Source: Planotetraspora thailandica | Lineage (GTDB): Bacteria > Actinomycetota > Actinomycetes > Streptosporangiales > Streptosporangiaceae | Assembly: GCF_016863335.1 (NCBI RefSeq) | Contig: NZ_BOOR01000016.1 | Coordinates: 40,752 to 104,751, forward strand | Direction of reading: 5' to 3' | DNA length: 64,000 bases | Part shown: positions 17,236-24,909 of the stretch, one piece after another | Layout: every line of letters starts with the position of its first letter | Position numbering within the stretch: the stretch's first letter is position 1 | Notes under the pieces: model-generated | The model's input: only the letters and a program-made list of their open reading frames with translations | Told to the model about the DNA's origin: nothing | The model's database searches: none | Translations under genes and position numbers: made by a program

Positions 17236-17275
17236 GCCGTCGGGTACGTGGCCGGGGAACCACGTACCCGACGGC
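17236..17275 (-). terminator. Perfect 16-bp hairpin between binding-protein and permease genes
   Basis: GCCGTCGGGTACGTGG (17236-17251) and CCACGTACCCGACGGC (17260-17275) are exact reverse complements with an 8-nt loop. The hairpin is in the 166-bp gap between the binding-protein stop (17337) and the livH-like start (17170). In ABC operons such structures stabilise the upstream binding-protein mRNA and let only part of transcription continue. It may thus be an attenuator or 3'-stabiliser rather than a full terminator. Confidence 0.7.
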
Positions 17276-17336
17276 GTTGTGCGGTGGTGGCAGGAAGACC
17301 CGGGTGCCCGGCGCGGGCCGGGCACCCGGGCGGCGG

Positions 17337-18587
17337 TCAGGGGCGGGGGCCCTCCAACTTCGCGGCGGCCCGGTCGGCCGGCCACACGGTGACCCAGTCG
17401 CCGTTCTGGATCTGCTTGATGCTCTGCGTGGTGGGCCAGAAGTTGTGCGCCTTCGGGTCGAAGGTCAGGTGCCCGCTGAACGTCGTGTCGGCGCCCTTCT
17501 GGTGCAGCGTGTCGCACATCTTCCGCTGGTCGGTGCCACCGCTGTTCTTGACCGCGTCGGTGAGGATCTCCCACGCGTTCCAGGACGCCGCGGCCTGCGT
17601 CTCGAAGACCGTGTACGGCAGCTTCGCCGCCTCCGCGCGCTTGGTGAAGTCGGCGGTGATCGCCGTGGCCTCCGGGCCGAGCTTGTCGAGGGTCGGCTTG
17701 TTCGGCTCGAACATCGAGACCGACAACATCCCCTCGGCCTCGTCGCCGAGCGCCAGCAGCGGTCCGGGTGCGGGGAACAGCCCGAACATCTGCTTCGGCT
17801 TGTAGTTGAGCTGGGCCATCGCCTGCAGGATGTTCGCCGCGTCCACCCCGAGGCCGTTGTCGATGATCAGGTCGGGGTCGGCGTCGCGCACCTGGGCGGC
17901 GATCGGCGCCCAGTCGGTGGTGGTCGGCGGGTAGTGGATGTCGGCCACCACGTCGAGGCCGCGCTCCTTCGCGATGCTCAGCGCGCCCGACTTGTCGTCG
18001 CCGAACCCGTCGGAGACGAAGGCGGCCGACCCGCTCTGGCTGGTCAGCACCGCGATCTTCTTCGGCGGGCTGGGCAGCGTGGCCACCGCGTCGAACAGCT
18101 GGTTGGGGATGAAGCTGTTCGGCGTGGGGCCGATCGACCAGGCCGGGAACTGGCAGTCGTAGGTCAGCTGCGGGGCCAGCACGGCGCTGTGCTGGGGCAT
18201 GACGTACCCGTGCCGCTGGGCGACCGCCATCGCCGACAGGATGTTCGGCGTCGCGTACGGCCCGAGGATCAGGTCGACCTTGTCCTGGCTGATCAGGCGC
18301 TCGTAGAGCTGGCTGACCTTGGCCTGGTCCGACTGGTCGTCGACGACCTTCCACTCGACCTTGCGGCCGAGCAGCCCGCCGTTCGCGTTGAGCCGGTCGA
18401 CGAACTCCTGCCCGGCGATCTTGTGGATCTGGCCGGTCGCGGCGAATGCGCCGGTCAGCGACAGGGTGGAGCCGACGACGATGGGCTTGTCGCCGTCCCC
18501 GCCGGAGCCCGAGCCGTTGCCGCATCCCGCGGCCGCGGCGCCGAGCACCAGGGCGGTGCCGATGACAGCTAGGGAGCGCCTGCGCAT
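17337..18587 (-). CDS. Liv-type ABC transporter substrate-binding lipoprotein
   Basis: 416 residues from ATG 18587. The signal peptide ends in the lipobox LGAAAAGC (Cys near residue 22), followed by a Gly/Ser-rich linker, so it is a membrane-anchored lipoprotein. The mature part begins PIVVGSTLSLTGAFAATGQ, the Peripla_BP_6/LivJ signature, then LGRKVEWKVVDDQSD and LILGPYATPNILSA. It delivers the ligand to the LivH/LivM-G/LivF complex. The neighbouring exported amidohydrolase suggests the ligand may be its amide/amine product, which is inference. It is separated from the permeases by a strong hairpin. Confidence 0.93.
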   Translation of the reverse strand: MRRRSLAVIGTALVLGAAAAGCGNGSGSGGDGDKPIVVGSTLSLTGAFAATGQIHKIAGQEFVDRLNANGGLLGRKVEWKVVDDQSDQAKVSQLYERLISQDKVDLILGPYATPNILSAMAVAQRHGYVMPQHSAVLAPQLTYDCQFPAWSIGPTPNSFIPNQLFDAVATLPSPPKKIAVLTSQSGSAAFVSDGFGDDKSGALSIAKERGLDVVADIHYPPTTTDWAPIAAQVRDADPDLIIDNGLGVDAANILQAMAQLNYKPKQMFGLFPAPGPLLALGDEAEGMLSVSMFEPNKPTLDKLGPEATAITADFTKRAEAAKLPYTVFETQAAASWNAWEILTDAVKNSGGTDQRKMCDTLHQKGADTTFSGHLTFDPKAHNFWPTTQSIKQIQNGDWVTVWPADRAAAKLEGPRP

Positions 18588-18630
18588 CTGGATATGACCT
18601 TTCGTTGGGGGGTGCGGGGGCAGCGAACGG

Positions 18631-20325
18631 TCAGTGCACGGCGCCGGTGTCGTGCACGACGGCGCCGCCGACCACGGTCAGAACCGACGAGATCCTCTTG
18701 AGCCGCTCGTCCGGGACGGTGAAGTAGTCGTCGTTGAGCACGACCACGTCGCCGAGCCGGCCGACCTCGAGGCTGCCGAGCAGGTTCTCGTCCTCTCCAC
18801 CGAGGAACCACTGGTTGTCGCGGGTGTAGAGGCGCAGCAGCTCCTGCCGGGTGATCTGCTGGCCGGCGTTGATCACCTGGCCGCGGGCGTTCTTGCCGGT
18901 GACCGCGTAGTAGGCGTGGATCCACGGGTTCATCGGGGCGATCTGCATGCCGTCCGAGCTCATTCCGGCCGGAATGCCGTTGTCGAGGATCATGCGGAAC
19001 GGCGGCCCGGCCGCCGCACCGGTGCCGGCGAGGTACTGCCAGCCGGTGAGGTTGACCCCGCCGCCGATCGCCTTGAGCCGGTTGACGTACTCCTCGGTGA
19101 TCTGCGGGACGTGGGCGACCACCCAGCGCAGGTCGGCGATGCTCGTCTCGGCGTGCACCGCCTCGAAGGCCTGGATCTGGGTCTTGAAGTCGCCCCCGGT
19201 CAGCGAGTGCACCTCGACACGCCAGCCGGCCTTGGCGGTGCGCCGCGCGGCCTCCAGGAAGACCGGGCCGCCGGAGTAGCTGGCGGCGATGAACTCGCCG
19301 ATCGCACCGGTGCGGACCATGTCGTTGCCGAAGAACTTGAACGCGTTGAGCAGTCGCTGGTTGAGCGTCGTCACGTTCGTGTCGGTGTCCTGGTGCAGAT
19401 AGTTGATCCGCAGCCGGATGATGCCTTTCTCCTCGTCGTAGACGGAGAGGAAGGGCAGGTTCATCGTGTAGTTGTCCTCATGGGCAGCGCCGTCGGACGG
19501 GGTGTTGGTCGCCTGGAACGCGCCCTGGTCGAGGTGCGTGGTGACGCCGAGGCTGACGGCGTACTCCATCGCGTCGAGCACGCCGCGCTTGCGCTGCTCG
19601 AAGGTGAGCGTCTGGCGCAGCGCGAGGGTGGCCTTGCCGGTCTCGGTGCCGCCGGCGATCGAACCGTCCGCGCCCACTGTCACCGGGATCGCGGCCGCTT
19701 CGAAGAACTTCTTCCCGAGGCTGTTGGTGACCGACGGCCCGGTGAAGCCGATGGACAGGTAGACCGGGTGGTGCGGCAGCGCCTTGTCCAGTTCGGCGAG
19801 GGTGGGCAGCCGTACTTCCGTGAACTGGTTGAAGTGGAAGCCGCCGATGGTGGTGATGAATTCGCCCGCGGGGACGTGGCGGGCCCGGTCCCGCAGCGTG
19901 TTCTGGACGTCGGCGATGGAGTAGGCGTTCTCCAGCGGGGTGTGGTGACCGGGCCGGTTGCCCATGAGCACGACGTGGTTGTGGCAGTCGATCAGGCCGG
20001 GAACGGCGGTCCGGCCGCGGAGGTTGATGGTGCGCGGATTGCCCTCGAAGCCGCGGGTGGCGGCCCGCTCGTCGTTGCCGACGTACACGATCTTGCCGTC
20101 CTGGATCGCCAGCACGCTGGCCACCCGGTCCCGCCGGTCCATCGTGTGGATGCGCCCGTTGTAGAGCACCAGGTCGGCGCGGAGAGCGCCCTCGCGATAG
20201 TGCTGCTCCTGGGCGAGTGCCGGACCGGCGCCGGTGGCCGCGCCGATGGCGGCGGCCGCGCCGGCCACCGCTCCGCCACGCAGGATGCTGCGGCGGGAAA
20301 GTCCTCGTTGTTCGTCGTTGCTCAT
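18631..20325 (-). CDS. Tat-exported amidohydrolase (YtcJ-like, Amidohydro_3)
   Basis: 564 residues from ATG 20325, with GAGGTGA upstream. N-terminal Tat signal SRRSILRGGAVAGAAAA followed by a cleavage region (GPALAQE). Body: LVLYNGRIHTMD, then AVPGLIDCHNHVVL with the metal-binding HxH-like DCHNH motif, YLSIGFTG, a long HTH-free central section, MSSDGMQIAPMNPW near the C-terminal metal site and LGDVVVLNDDYFTV at the end. The family (N-substituted formamide deformylase/YtcJ-like) hydrolyses amide bonds using one or two metals. The first structural gene before a Liv-type importer, it probably releases the imported compound outside the membrane. Confidence 0.88.
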   Translation of the reverse strand: MSNDEQRGLSRRSILRGGAVAGAAAAIGAATGAGPALAQEQHYREGALRADLVLYNGRIHTMDRRDRVASVLAIQDGKIVYVGNDERAATRGFEGNPRTINLRGRTAVPGLIDCHNHVVLMGNRPGHHTPLENAYSIADVQNTLRDRARHVPAGEFITTIGGFHFNQFTEVRLPTLAELDKALPHHPVYLSIGFTGPSVTNSLGKKFFEAAAIPVTVGADGSIAGGTETGKATLALRQTLTFEQRKRGVLDAMEYAVSLGVTTHLDQGAFQATNTPSDGAAHEDNYTMNLPFLSVYDEEKGIIRLRINYLHQDTDTNVTTLNQRLLNAFKFFGNDMVRTGAIGEFIAASYSGGPVFLEAARRTAKAGWRVEVHSLTGGDFKTQIQAFEAVHAETSIADLRWVVAHVPQITEEYVNRLKAIGGGVNLTGWQYLAGTGAAAGPPFRMILDNGIPAGMSSDGMQIAPMNPWIHAYYAVTGKNARGQVINAGQQITRQELLRLYTRDNQWFLGGEDENLLGSLEVGRLGDVVVLNDDYFTVPDERLKRISSVLTVVGGAVVHDTGAVH

Positions 20326-20658
20326 GTGCGGTTTCACCTCTTGGGGGATGTGCGCCGGCTGCCGCCGGTGGGCGCGGTGCGAGGTTGGGACGAGGGCCAC
20401 CGGGGACGCGCAGTGGCCGGACGGTGGCGTGTCCGGAGATCTGGGCCGCGCCCGGGTCCGGACGGCGCCGTGGCGACGGCCGTCCGGAATGCGGGTGGGG
20501 GTTCGGTGGGCCATCCCGTGATTCCGGTACGGGTGCATGCCGGAGCACAGGGGCTCAGATGTGGATGGGGGGCGGGGGGGTGACCGGCCGGCCCGTGCGG
20601 GCGGCCGGGTTTGCTCAGCTGGCCGCCGCCGGGTTTCGGCCGCGGCCGGCCGGGTTGG
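20326..20658. other. 333-bp leader/spacer between small ORF and amidohydrolase gene
   Basis: Only the amidohydrolase ribosome binding site (GAGGTGA just before 20325) is clear. The amidohydrolase frame stays open upstream through an Arg/Pro-rich stretch (MHPYRNHGMAHRTP...), but that lacks a Shine-Dalgarno sequence and would bury the Tat signal. A C/G homopolymer-rich stretch lies near 20568-20581. No gene, terminator or riboswitch is recognised. Confidence 0.4.
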
Positions 20659-20895
20659 TCAGTGGTCGGGGTCGAATCGGGCCGCGGGCGGAACCGGTCC
20701 GTGCGCCCGGTGGCCGCCGGACATGGCGACCGCGGCAGCGGCGGTCGGTCCGCCGGGACCGATCGGCACCGCAGCGCCGGGGATCGACTCGGCCGGCCGC
20801 GCCGTGGCCTGCTGCGCGCAACGGTGAACGGCTGGTGGCCGGGTGCAGACGGCCGCGGCGCCGGAAGTGGAAACAACTGCTGGCGACAGTGTCAT
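20659..20895 (-). CDS. Small hypothetical protein at the head of the amidohydrolase operon
   Basis: 78 residues from ATG 20895, preceded by GGAGGAG at 4 nt spacing, the strongest Shine-Dalgarno in this region. The product is Ala/Pro-rich (MTLSPAVVSTSGAAAV..., SIPGAAVPIGPGGP) with two cysteines, no clear signal peptide and no recognised family. It starts about 80 nt downstream of a TTGACA promoter flanked by palindromes and is followed by the amidohydrolase gene. It could be a leader peptide, a small unknown protein or a spurious frame with a fortuitous ribosome binding site. Its codon use is GC-rich like its neighbours. Confidence 0.4.
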   Translation of the reverse strand: MTLSPAVVSTSGAAAVCTRPPAVHRCAQQATARPAESIPGAAVPIGPGGPTAAAAVAMSGGHRAHGPVPPAARFDPDH

Positions 20896-20927
20896 AACTC
20901 TCCTCCGGAGCCTGAGCCGTGCACGCG

Positions 20928-21051
20928 GTCCGCCTTTGCGGACGATCGTCCGCCAGACGGACGTTGCGCAGGTCACAATCTGCGCTCACGCCTGGATAAT
21001 GTCAAGACTCTCGAATGAAACAATTAGTCGCTCTTGCGGACCAATGTCCGC
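20928..21051. promoter_or_regulatory. Three GCGGAC/GTCCGC palindromes around the operon promoter
   Basis: Site 1: GTCCGCCTTTGCGGAC (20928-20943). Site 2: GTCCGCCAGACGGAC (20948-20962, imperfect). Site 3: GCGGACCAATGTCCGC (21036-21051). Sites 1 and 3 have perfect 6-bp arms with 4-nt spacers. Sites 1 and 2 lie downstream of, and site 3 upstream of, the minus-strand promoter at 20977-21005. Arrangement and dyads suit a TetR-type or similar repressor, possibly looping. No adjacent regulator gene exists. The remaining gap 21052-21289, before the ADP-ribosylglycohydrolase stop, shows no gene. Confidence 0.6.
20977..21005 (-). promoter_or_regulatory. Sigma-70-type promoter for the amidohydrolase/Liv operon
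   Basis: On the minus strand, TTGACA (complement of 21000-21005) is followed after exactly 17 nt by CAGATT (complement of 20977-20982). The -35 hexamer is consensus; the -10 is weak but correctly placed. The surrounding sequence is markedly AT-richer than average. It is the only strong promoter seen before the small ORF and the six genes after it. Confidence 0.55.
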
Positions 21052-21289
21052 TGCACGGTCAATGGCCCGCCGGTTTCGCCTGGTCGGGCAACCGTACGGC
21101 AGGCCCTGCGACGGGAGCGGGCCGATAGCCCGGCCCGGTGATCATGCTGTCGGCATGACGAAGCGACGCGTCCGCGGCCCAAGTGGCGACGGCGACAGGG
21201 TGAACGGCTCAGGACCGGAACGACGCCGGCGGCCGGAAAGGGAAGACGGAGATCAGTCGATCATGTGAGAGCCGGAGGGAGACCGCAGG

Positions 21290-22384
21290 TCAGCACCCCG
21301 GATACCTGTCCCCCGCGACGTCCTCGCCGGTGAGCTGGGCGGCGAAGTCGTCGGCGAGCCGGGTGACGGTGTCGGCGCCTTCCAACCGGGACAACCACCG
21401 GTGGGGCAGGGCGGCCTCGCCGTACGCGGCTCCGAGGAGGTTGCCGCAGAGCGAACCGGTGGAGTCGCTGTCGCCGGAATGGTTGACGGCGAGCAGCAGC
21501 GCCTGCTCGATGTCGTCCTCGCTGACGAGGGCACAGTAGACGCCGATCGCGAGCGCCTCCTCGGCGACCCATGCACCGCCGAGGCGCTCCACCGTCTCCG
21601 GCGACCGCTGCTCCGTATCGGCGAGGGCGAGCGCAGCCCGCATGGCGGCGGTGGTCTCCTCGTGTGCGGGCCGCTCTTCGAGGAGGTCGAGCGTGTCCTG
21701 CACGGCCTGCCGCAACGGCCGGCCCTGGACGACGAGGCAGACGAGCGCGGCGAAGGCCCCGGCCGCGAGATAACCGGTGGGGTGCCCATGGGTGATCTGG
21801 GCGCAGTCGACCGCGAGCTGGAAGGCCCTGCGCGGATCGCGTACGGCCAAACCGAACGGAGCCGAGCGCATGACGGTGCCGCAACCCTTGGAGCCGGGAT
21901 TGACCGGACCGGGCTTGCCTGGGGCGGCGAGCGCGCCGAACTCGGAGTGCAGCCCGGACAGGCAGGCGTTGCCGGGTGCGCGACGCGAGTACAACCACGT
22001 TTGCCGGCGAAGCCAGCCCGTGCGGACGAGTCCGTCTTCCGGCGGCGGGGTGGAATGGTTCTGGGTGTCGAGCCAGCGCAGGTAGGCGTTGCGCACGACG
22101 GTCACCTCGGCGCCGCCGATGCCCTTTGCCGCCGCCCGGACGTTCGCGCGGATCAGCCCCTCGACGGTGAACAGCGTCATCTGGGTGTCATCGGTGACCA
22201 GACCGGTTTTGCCGCGCCAGTCGTGCACGAGGTCGGTCAGCCCCTCCGGGCCGTGGATTCGCCGGATGGTCGCGATCGAATCGAACTCGATGGGCGCGCC
22301 CAGCGCGTCACCGATCGCCCCGCCCAGCAGGCAACCACGCACCCTGCTCGGAAATGCCATGTCACCCGTGCCGCTGTCGTTCAC
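21290..22384 (-). CDS. ADP-ribosylglycohydrolase family protein (DraG-like)
   Basis: 364 residues from GTG 22384, which overlaps the upstream stop as GTGA; GAGAGGAAAG lies before it. An internal ATG (MAFPSRVRG) is an alternative. Motifs: CLLGGAIGDALGAPIEF at the start, VTDDTQMTLF (metal-binding DDTQM), HGHPTGYLAAGAFAAL and NHSGDSDSTGSLCGNLLGA (DSDSTG). These match the DraG/ARH fold with two Mg ions, which removes ADP-ribose from proteins or ligands. It is translationally coupled to a small membrane protein. The physiological target is unknown; no ADP-ribosyltransferase gene is visible nearby. Confidence 0.92.
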   Translation of the reverse strand: MNDSGTGDMAFPSRVRGCLLGGAIGDALGAPIEFDSIATIRRIHGPEGLTDLVHDWRGKTGLVTDDTQMTLFTVEGLIRANVRAAAKGIGGAEVTVVRNAYLRWLDTQNHSTPPPEDGLVRTGWLRRQTWLYSRRAPGNACLSGLHSEFGALAAPGKPGPVNPGSKGCGTVMRSAPFGLAVRDPRRAFQLAVDCAQITHGHPTGYLAAGAFAALVCLVVQGRPLRQAVQDTLDLLEERPAHEETTAAMRAALALADTEQRSPETVERLGGAWVAEEALAIGVYCALVSEDDIEQALLLAVNHSGDSDSTGSLCGNLLGAAYGEAALPHRWLSRLEGADTVTRLADDFAAQLTGEDVAGDRYPGC

Positions 22385-22773
22385 GACGATGCTTTCCTCT
22401 CGCCTGCTGAACCGACCGTATCGAAGGAGGGTGACATTTTGTGATTCATCCCTCCGATCTGGAGGACAATCGACACCTGCCGGCCCGGACCCGGCCCTTC
22501 TGAGTCAGACGGTTGAGGAGGCCTTTTCTTGAATCTCCGAACCAGCCACGTAACGGCGACCGTCACGCCGGCCAAGGTGGCCAGACCGATGATTTCCAGA
22601 GAATTACTGCCGGCGTAGTCACGGGTCACGGCTCTCGTCAACCATGGGAGGCGGAACAGTGCGGATACCCCGAAGACGACGCCCGCTCCGATGAGTACCA
22701 AAATCCCCCAGACAACCAACTCACCGACAACCTCCCCGATGAGGTCCATAAATCGTCGGCCTAAACGGCGCAT
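22381..22773 (-). CDS. Small two-helix membrane protein, coupled to ADP-ribosylglycohydrolase
   Basis: 130 residues from ATG 22773, with GGGGAGG 8 nt upstream. Two membrane segments: about 11-31 (IGEVVGELVVWGILVLIGAG) and about 56-75 (IIGLATLAGVTVAVTWLV), then a basic RRFKKRP stretch and a polar tail. The last codons overlap the next start as GTGA, so it is expressed with the glycohydrolase. No family recognised. Its tail may be cytoplasmic. A membrane-localising partner is possible but unproven. Confidence 0.72.
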   Translation of the reverse strand: MRRLGRRFMDLIGEVVGELVVWGILVLIGAGVVFGVSALFRLPWLTRAVTRDYAGSNSLEIIGLATLAGVTVAVTWLVRRFKKRPPQPSDSEGPGPGRQVSIVLQIGGMNHKMSPSFDTVGSAGERKASS

Positions 22774-22840
22774 TCCACACCTCCCCTGGGCCAACGCAAA
22801 TCATGACGGAAAACGATCTACACGGCTATCGGAGTTCCGT

Positions 22841-23067
22841 GTGCCGACCGAGCCTGAGCAGCTCGGACCCCGAATCAGCCTGTTCGACTACGCGGTGCGC
22901 CTGCACCGGCAAGATCCGGACTCCCCCCTGCCGCGCGACGGTGAGCCCATTGGTGCGAAACGGTTCGCGCGAGGCCGCCGGACAGCGACTTCTTCGCCTG
23001 GTTCACCGACAACGTGACAGCGCGTCTGCGACTACGGGCTTGGCACGACGCCGACGATCCCAGCTGA
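22841..23067 (+). pseudogene. Decayed gene fragment (HEAT-repeat-like actinobacterial family)
   Basis: From GTG 22841 the frame gives VPTEPEQLGPRISLFDYA, then VRLHRQDPDSPLPRDGEPI. In my memory this matches the N-terminus of a conserved actinomycete hypothetical family (FDYAxRLHxxDPxxPLPRDGEP) with HEAT-like helices. Coding sense is then lost. In another frame, 22981-23067 reads DSDFFAWFTDNVTARLRL, then RAWHDADDPS and a stop, which looks like a genuine protein C-terminus. The centre of a once several-hundred-residue gene appears deleted or shifted. The rest of 22774-23150 contains no gene. Confidence 0.45.
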
Positions 23068-23150
23068 CAGATCGCGACGGCCCCCGCCCTCCGACGTGGA
23101 CACTGTTGGTGATCATCCGGATTCTGGCCGCCTACCCTGCCGGGCGGACG

Positions 23151-23537
23151 CTATGCTTCCCCGCCACTACCAAGCGAGACAAAGAGGCTGGTCACCGCGA
23201 GCGCCAGCGCAGCCGGCGTCCCGGTGTACCGCTCCGGCCTACTGCGGGACAGCGCGTTGACGAAGACACTGAGAGTCATCAACCCGCACACTGCCCAGCT
23301 ACCGACAACCGCGACGGACTCTGCCAGCACATCAATCCGGCCGACCCGATTCAGGATCACAAACGCGAACGCGACATACAGCACGAGCGAGACAGCGCTC
23401 CCAACCCGGAGCCGAACGGGAAGGACTCGGTGCTGACCGCCCCACGCGAGCCTCCCCCACGGAGCGCCGCACACGAGCGCGAGTTGGAGTACAGACAGCG
23501 GGACGAGGAGGGCGACGAAGATACCTGCGGCTGCCAC
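23151..23537 (-). CDS. Small four-helix integral membrane protein, unknown function
   Basis: 128 residues from GTG 23537. Four hydrophobic segments are visible: about 3-23 (AAGIFVALLVPLSVLQLALV), 46-66 (VGSAVSLVLYVAFAFVILNRV), 73-93 (ESVAVVGSWAVCGLMTLSVF) and 105-125 (TPAALALAVTSLFVSLGS). Such four-TM small proteins are common in actinomycetes without assigned role. No good Shine-Dalgarno precedes the GTG, so translation may be leaderless or start elsewhere. It is flanked by a decayed gene, which fits a region undergoing turnover. Confidence 0.6.
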   Translation of the reverse strand: MAAAGIFVALLVPLSVLQLALVCGAPWGRLAWGGQHRVLPVRLRVGSAVSLVLYVAFAFVILNRVGRIDVLAESVAVVGSWAVCGLMTLSVFVNALSRSRPERYTGTPAALALAVTSLFVSLGSGGEA

Positions 23538-23634
23538 AGTGACAGCCTAGGGCTCGATCTTCCACTCGGATAGATGATCGGTTGTCGCTGGACAGCACCT
23601 CATCCTTGACCTGACATGCCGCCGCTGCCGCGGT

Positions 23635-24909
23635 TCACAGCAGGATGCGCCGCCGGGCCGAGGGATCGGGGGGCAGCCGGAGAAGGGCGAGCTCCCTCAG
23701 GGCTCGCGCGGCTCCGGTACGGCGCGCCAGCACCAGCGCCTCTCGCGCCAGCGCCGCCGCCCGTTCCCGCTCGTGCGCCTCCGCGTACGCGTGGGCCATG
23801 CGGGCGGCCGCGAACGCGGCGGCGTAGCCGGGGCCGTAAGAGATTCGTTCACCGGCCGGGCCCGCCTCGACGTGTTCGCGGACACCCTCGCGACCGCCGG
23901 CCTCGAACGCGGCGGCCTCCCGTTCGAGAATCTCGACGGCCCCGGCGGGACGGCCCAGGTCGACCAGGCAGCCGGCGCACAGCACGGCCTCCGGCTCGGC
24001 GGGGACGTCCAGGCGATATCGCACGTCCTCTCCCTGTTCTCGCTGCTCCGGCGGCGACGCCGATTCCTCCAGGCACCGGTGGCACAGGTCCTGCTCGCCG
24101 GCGATGGCGTGGCCCTGTGCCTCGTACCGCCGCGACACCGCCGTCATCCAAGCCGTTATGCGGCCGCGTTCCCTGGCGGACACGGCGGCCTCGACCGCCT
24201 CTCGAGGGCCCGTCGCGTCGACGAGCCCCGCCCGCTGCACGAGGGCGTAGGTCTCCAGCAACGTGTCGGCGCACTCCCGTGCCTCGCCGATGGCGCGGTC
24301 GGACCACGTCCGCGCGCCACGCGCGTGCCCTGCCTCGTGCTCCAGGCGGCTGATCAGCTCCGCGTCCCGCGACGCGAGCGCTAGGAGCGACCGCCGTACG
24401 GCGGGCCGGGCCTCCCTGCGGAATTCCTCGATCGCGGCGAAGACCGGGCGCAGGGCGGCGACCAGGCTGGACGGCACCCGGTCGATCCGGGAGAAGGCGT
24501 CGACGAGCGCCTCGAAGTAGCGGACCGTCCCCTCGTCCGCGCGGCCGGGCTGCTCGATCGCCCGTCCGGCCCGCTCCTCCTCGTCCTCGGAGACTAGGCC
24601 CGGCACGAGCGGGATCCCGGTGATGTGGTGCCAGAGAGTCGTGCCGGACTGCTCGCCCACGAACAGGCCGCGCTCGGGCAGGCCGAAGGCCCGACACAAC
24701 AGGTCCGTCTCGGCCTCGCTCGGGCGCCGCTCACCGCACTCCCACTCGCGGACGATCTCCGCGAGCGTGTCGGCTGACGGCAGTCGGTCGCGCTCCTCCT
24801 CGTCCGCCGCCTCGCGAAGCCGACATCCCAGTCCGTGGCGGCTCCACAGGCGGCTCTCACGCAGCACACGCAGCCGAGCGGCCCAGATCGGAACATCTAT
24901 GCTGATCAT
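23635..24909 (-). CDS. Large XRE-like transcriptional regulator
   Basis: 424 residues from ATG 24909; frames extending to 25071 lack support. The N-terminus (about 1-85) begins MISIDVPIWAARLRVLRES and contains LPSADTLAEIVREWECGERR and SEAETDLLCRAFGL. This resembles a helix-turn-helix region with an insertion, as in actinomycete XRE/TPR regulators. The remainder is alpha-helical with repeated Ala/Arg/Glu-rich helix pairs, compatible with TPR-like repeats, and includes CHRCLEE and VLCAGCLVDLG cysteine pairs that could bind metal. These proteins often sit near developmental or signalling genes. Target unknown; it precedes the large-protein operon divergently. Confidence 0.65.
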   Translation of the reverse strand: MISIDVPIWAARLRVLRESRLWSRHGLGCRLREAADEEERDRLPSADTLAEIVREWECGERRPSEAETDLLCRAFGLPERGLFVGEQSGTTLWHHITGIPLVPGLVSEDEEERAGRAIEQPGRADEGTVRYFEALVDAFSRIDRVPSSLVAALRPVFAAIEEFRREARPAVRRSLLALASRDAELISRLEHEAGHARGARTWSDRAIGEARECADTLLETYALVQRAGLVDATGPREAVEAAVSARERGRITAWMTAVSRRYEAQGHAIAGEQDLCHRCLEESASPPEQREQGEDVRYRLDVPAEPEAVLCAGCLVDLGRPAGAVEILEREAAAFEAGGREGVREHVEAGPAGERISYGPGYAAAFAAARMAHAYAEAHERERAAALAREALVLARRTGAARALRELALLRLPPDPSARRRILL

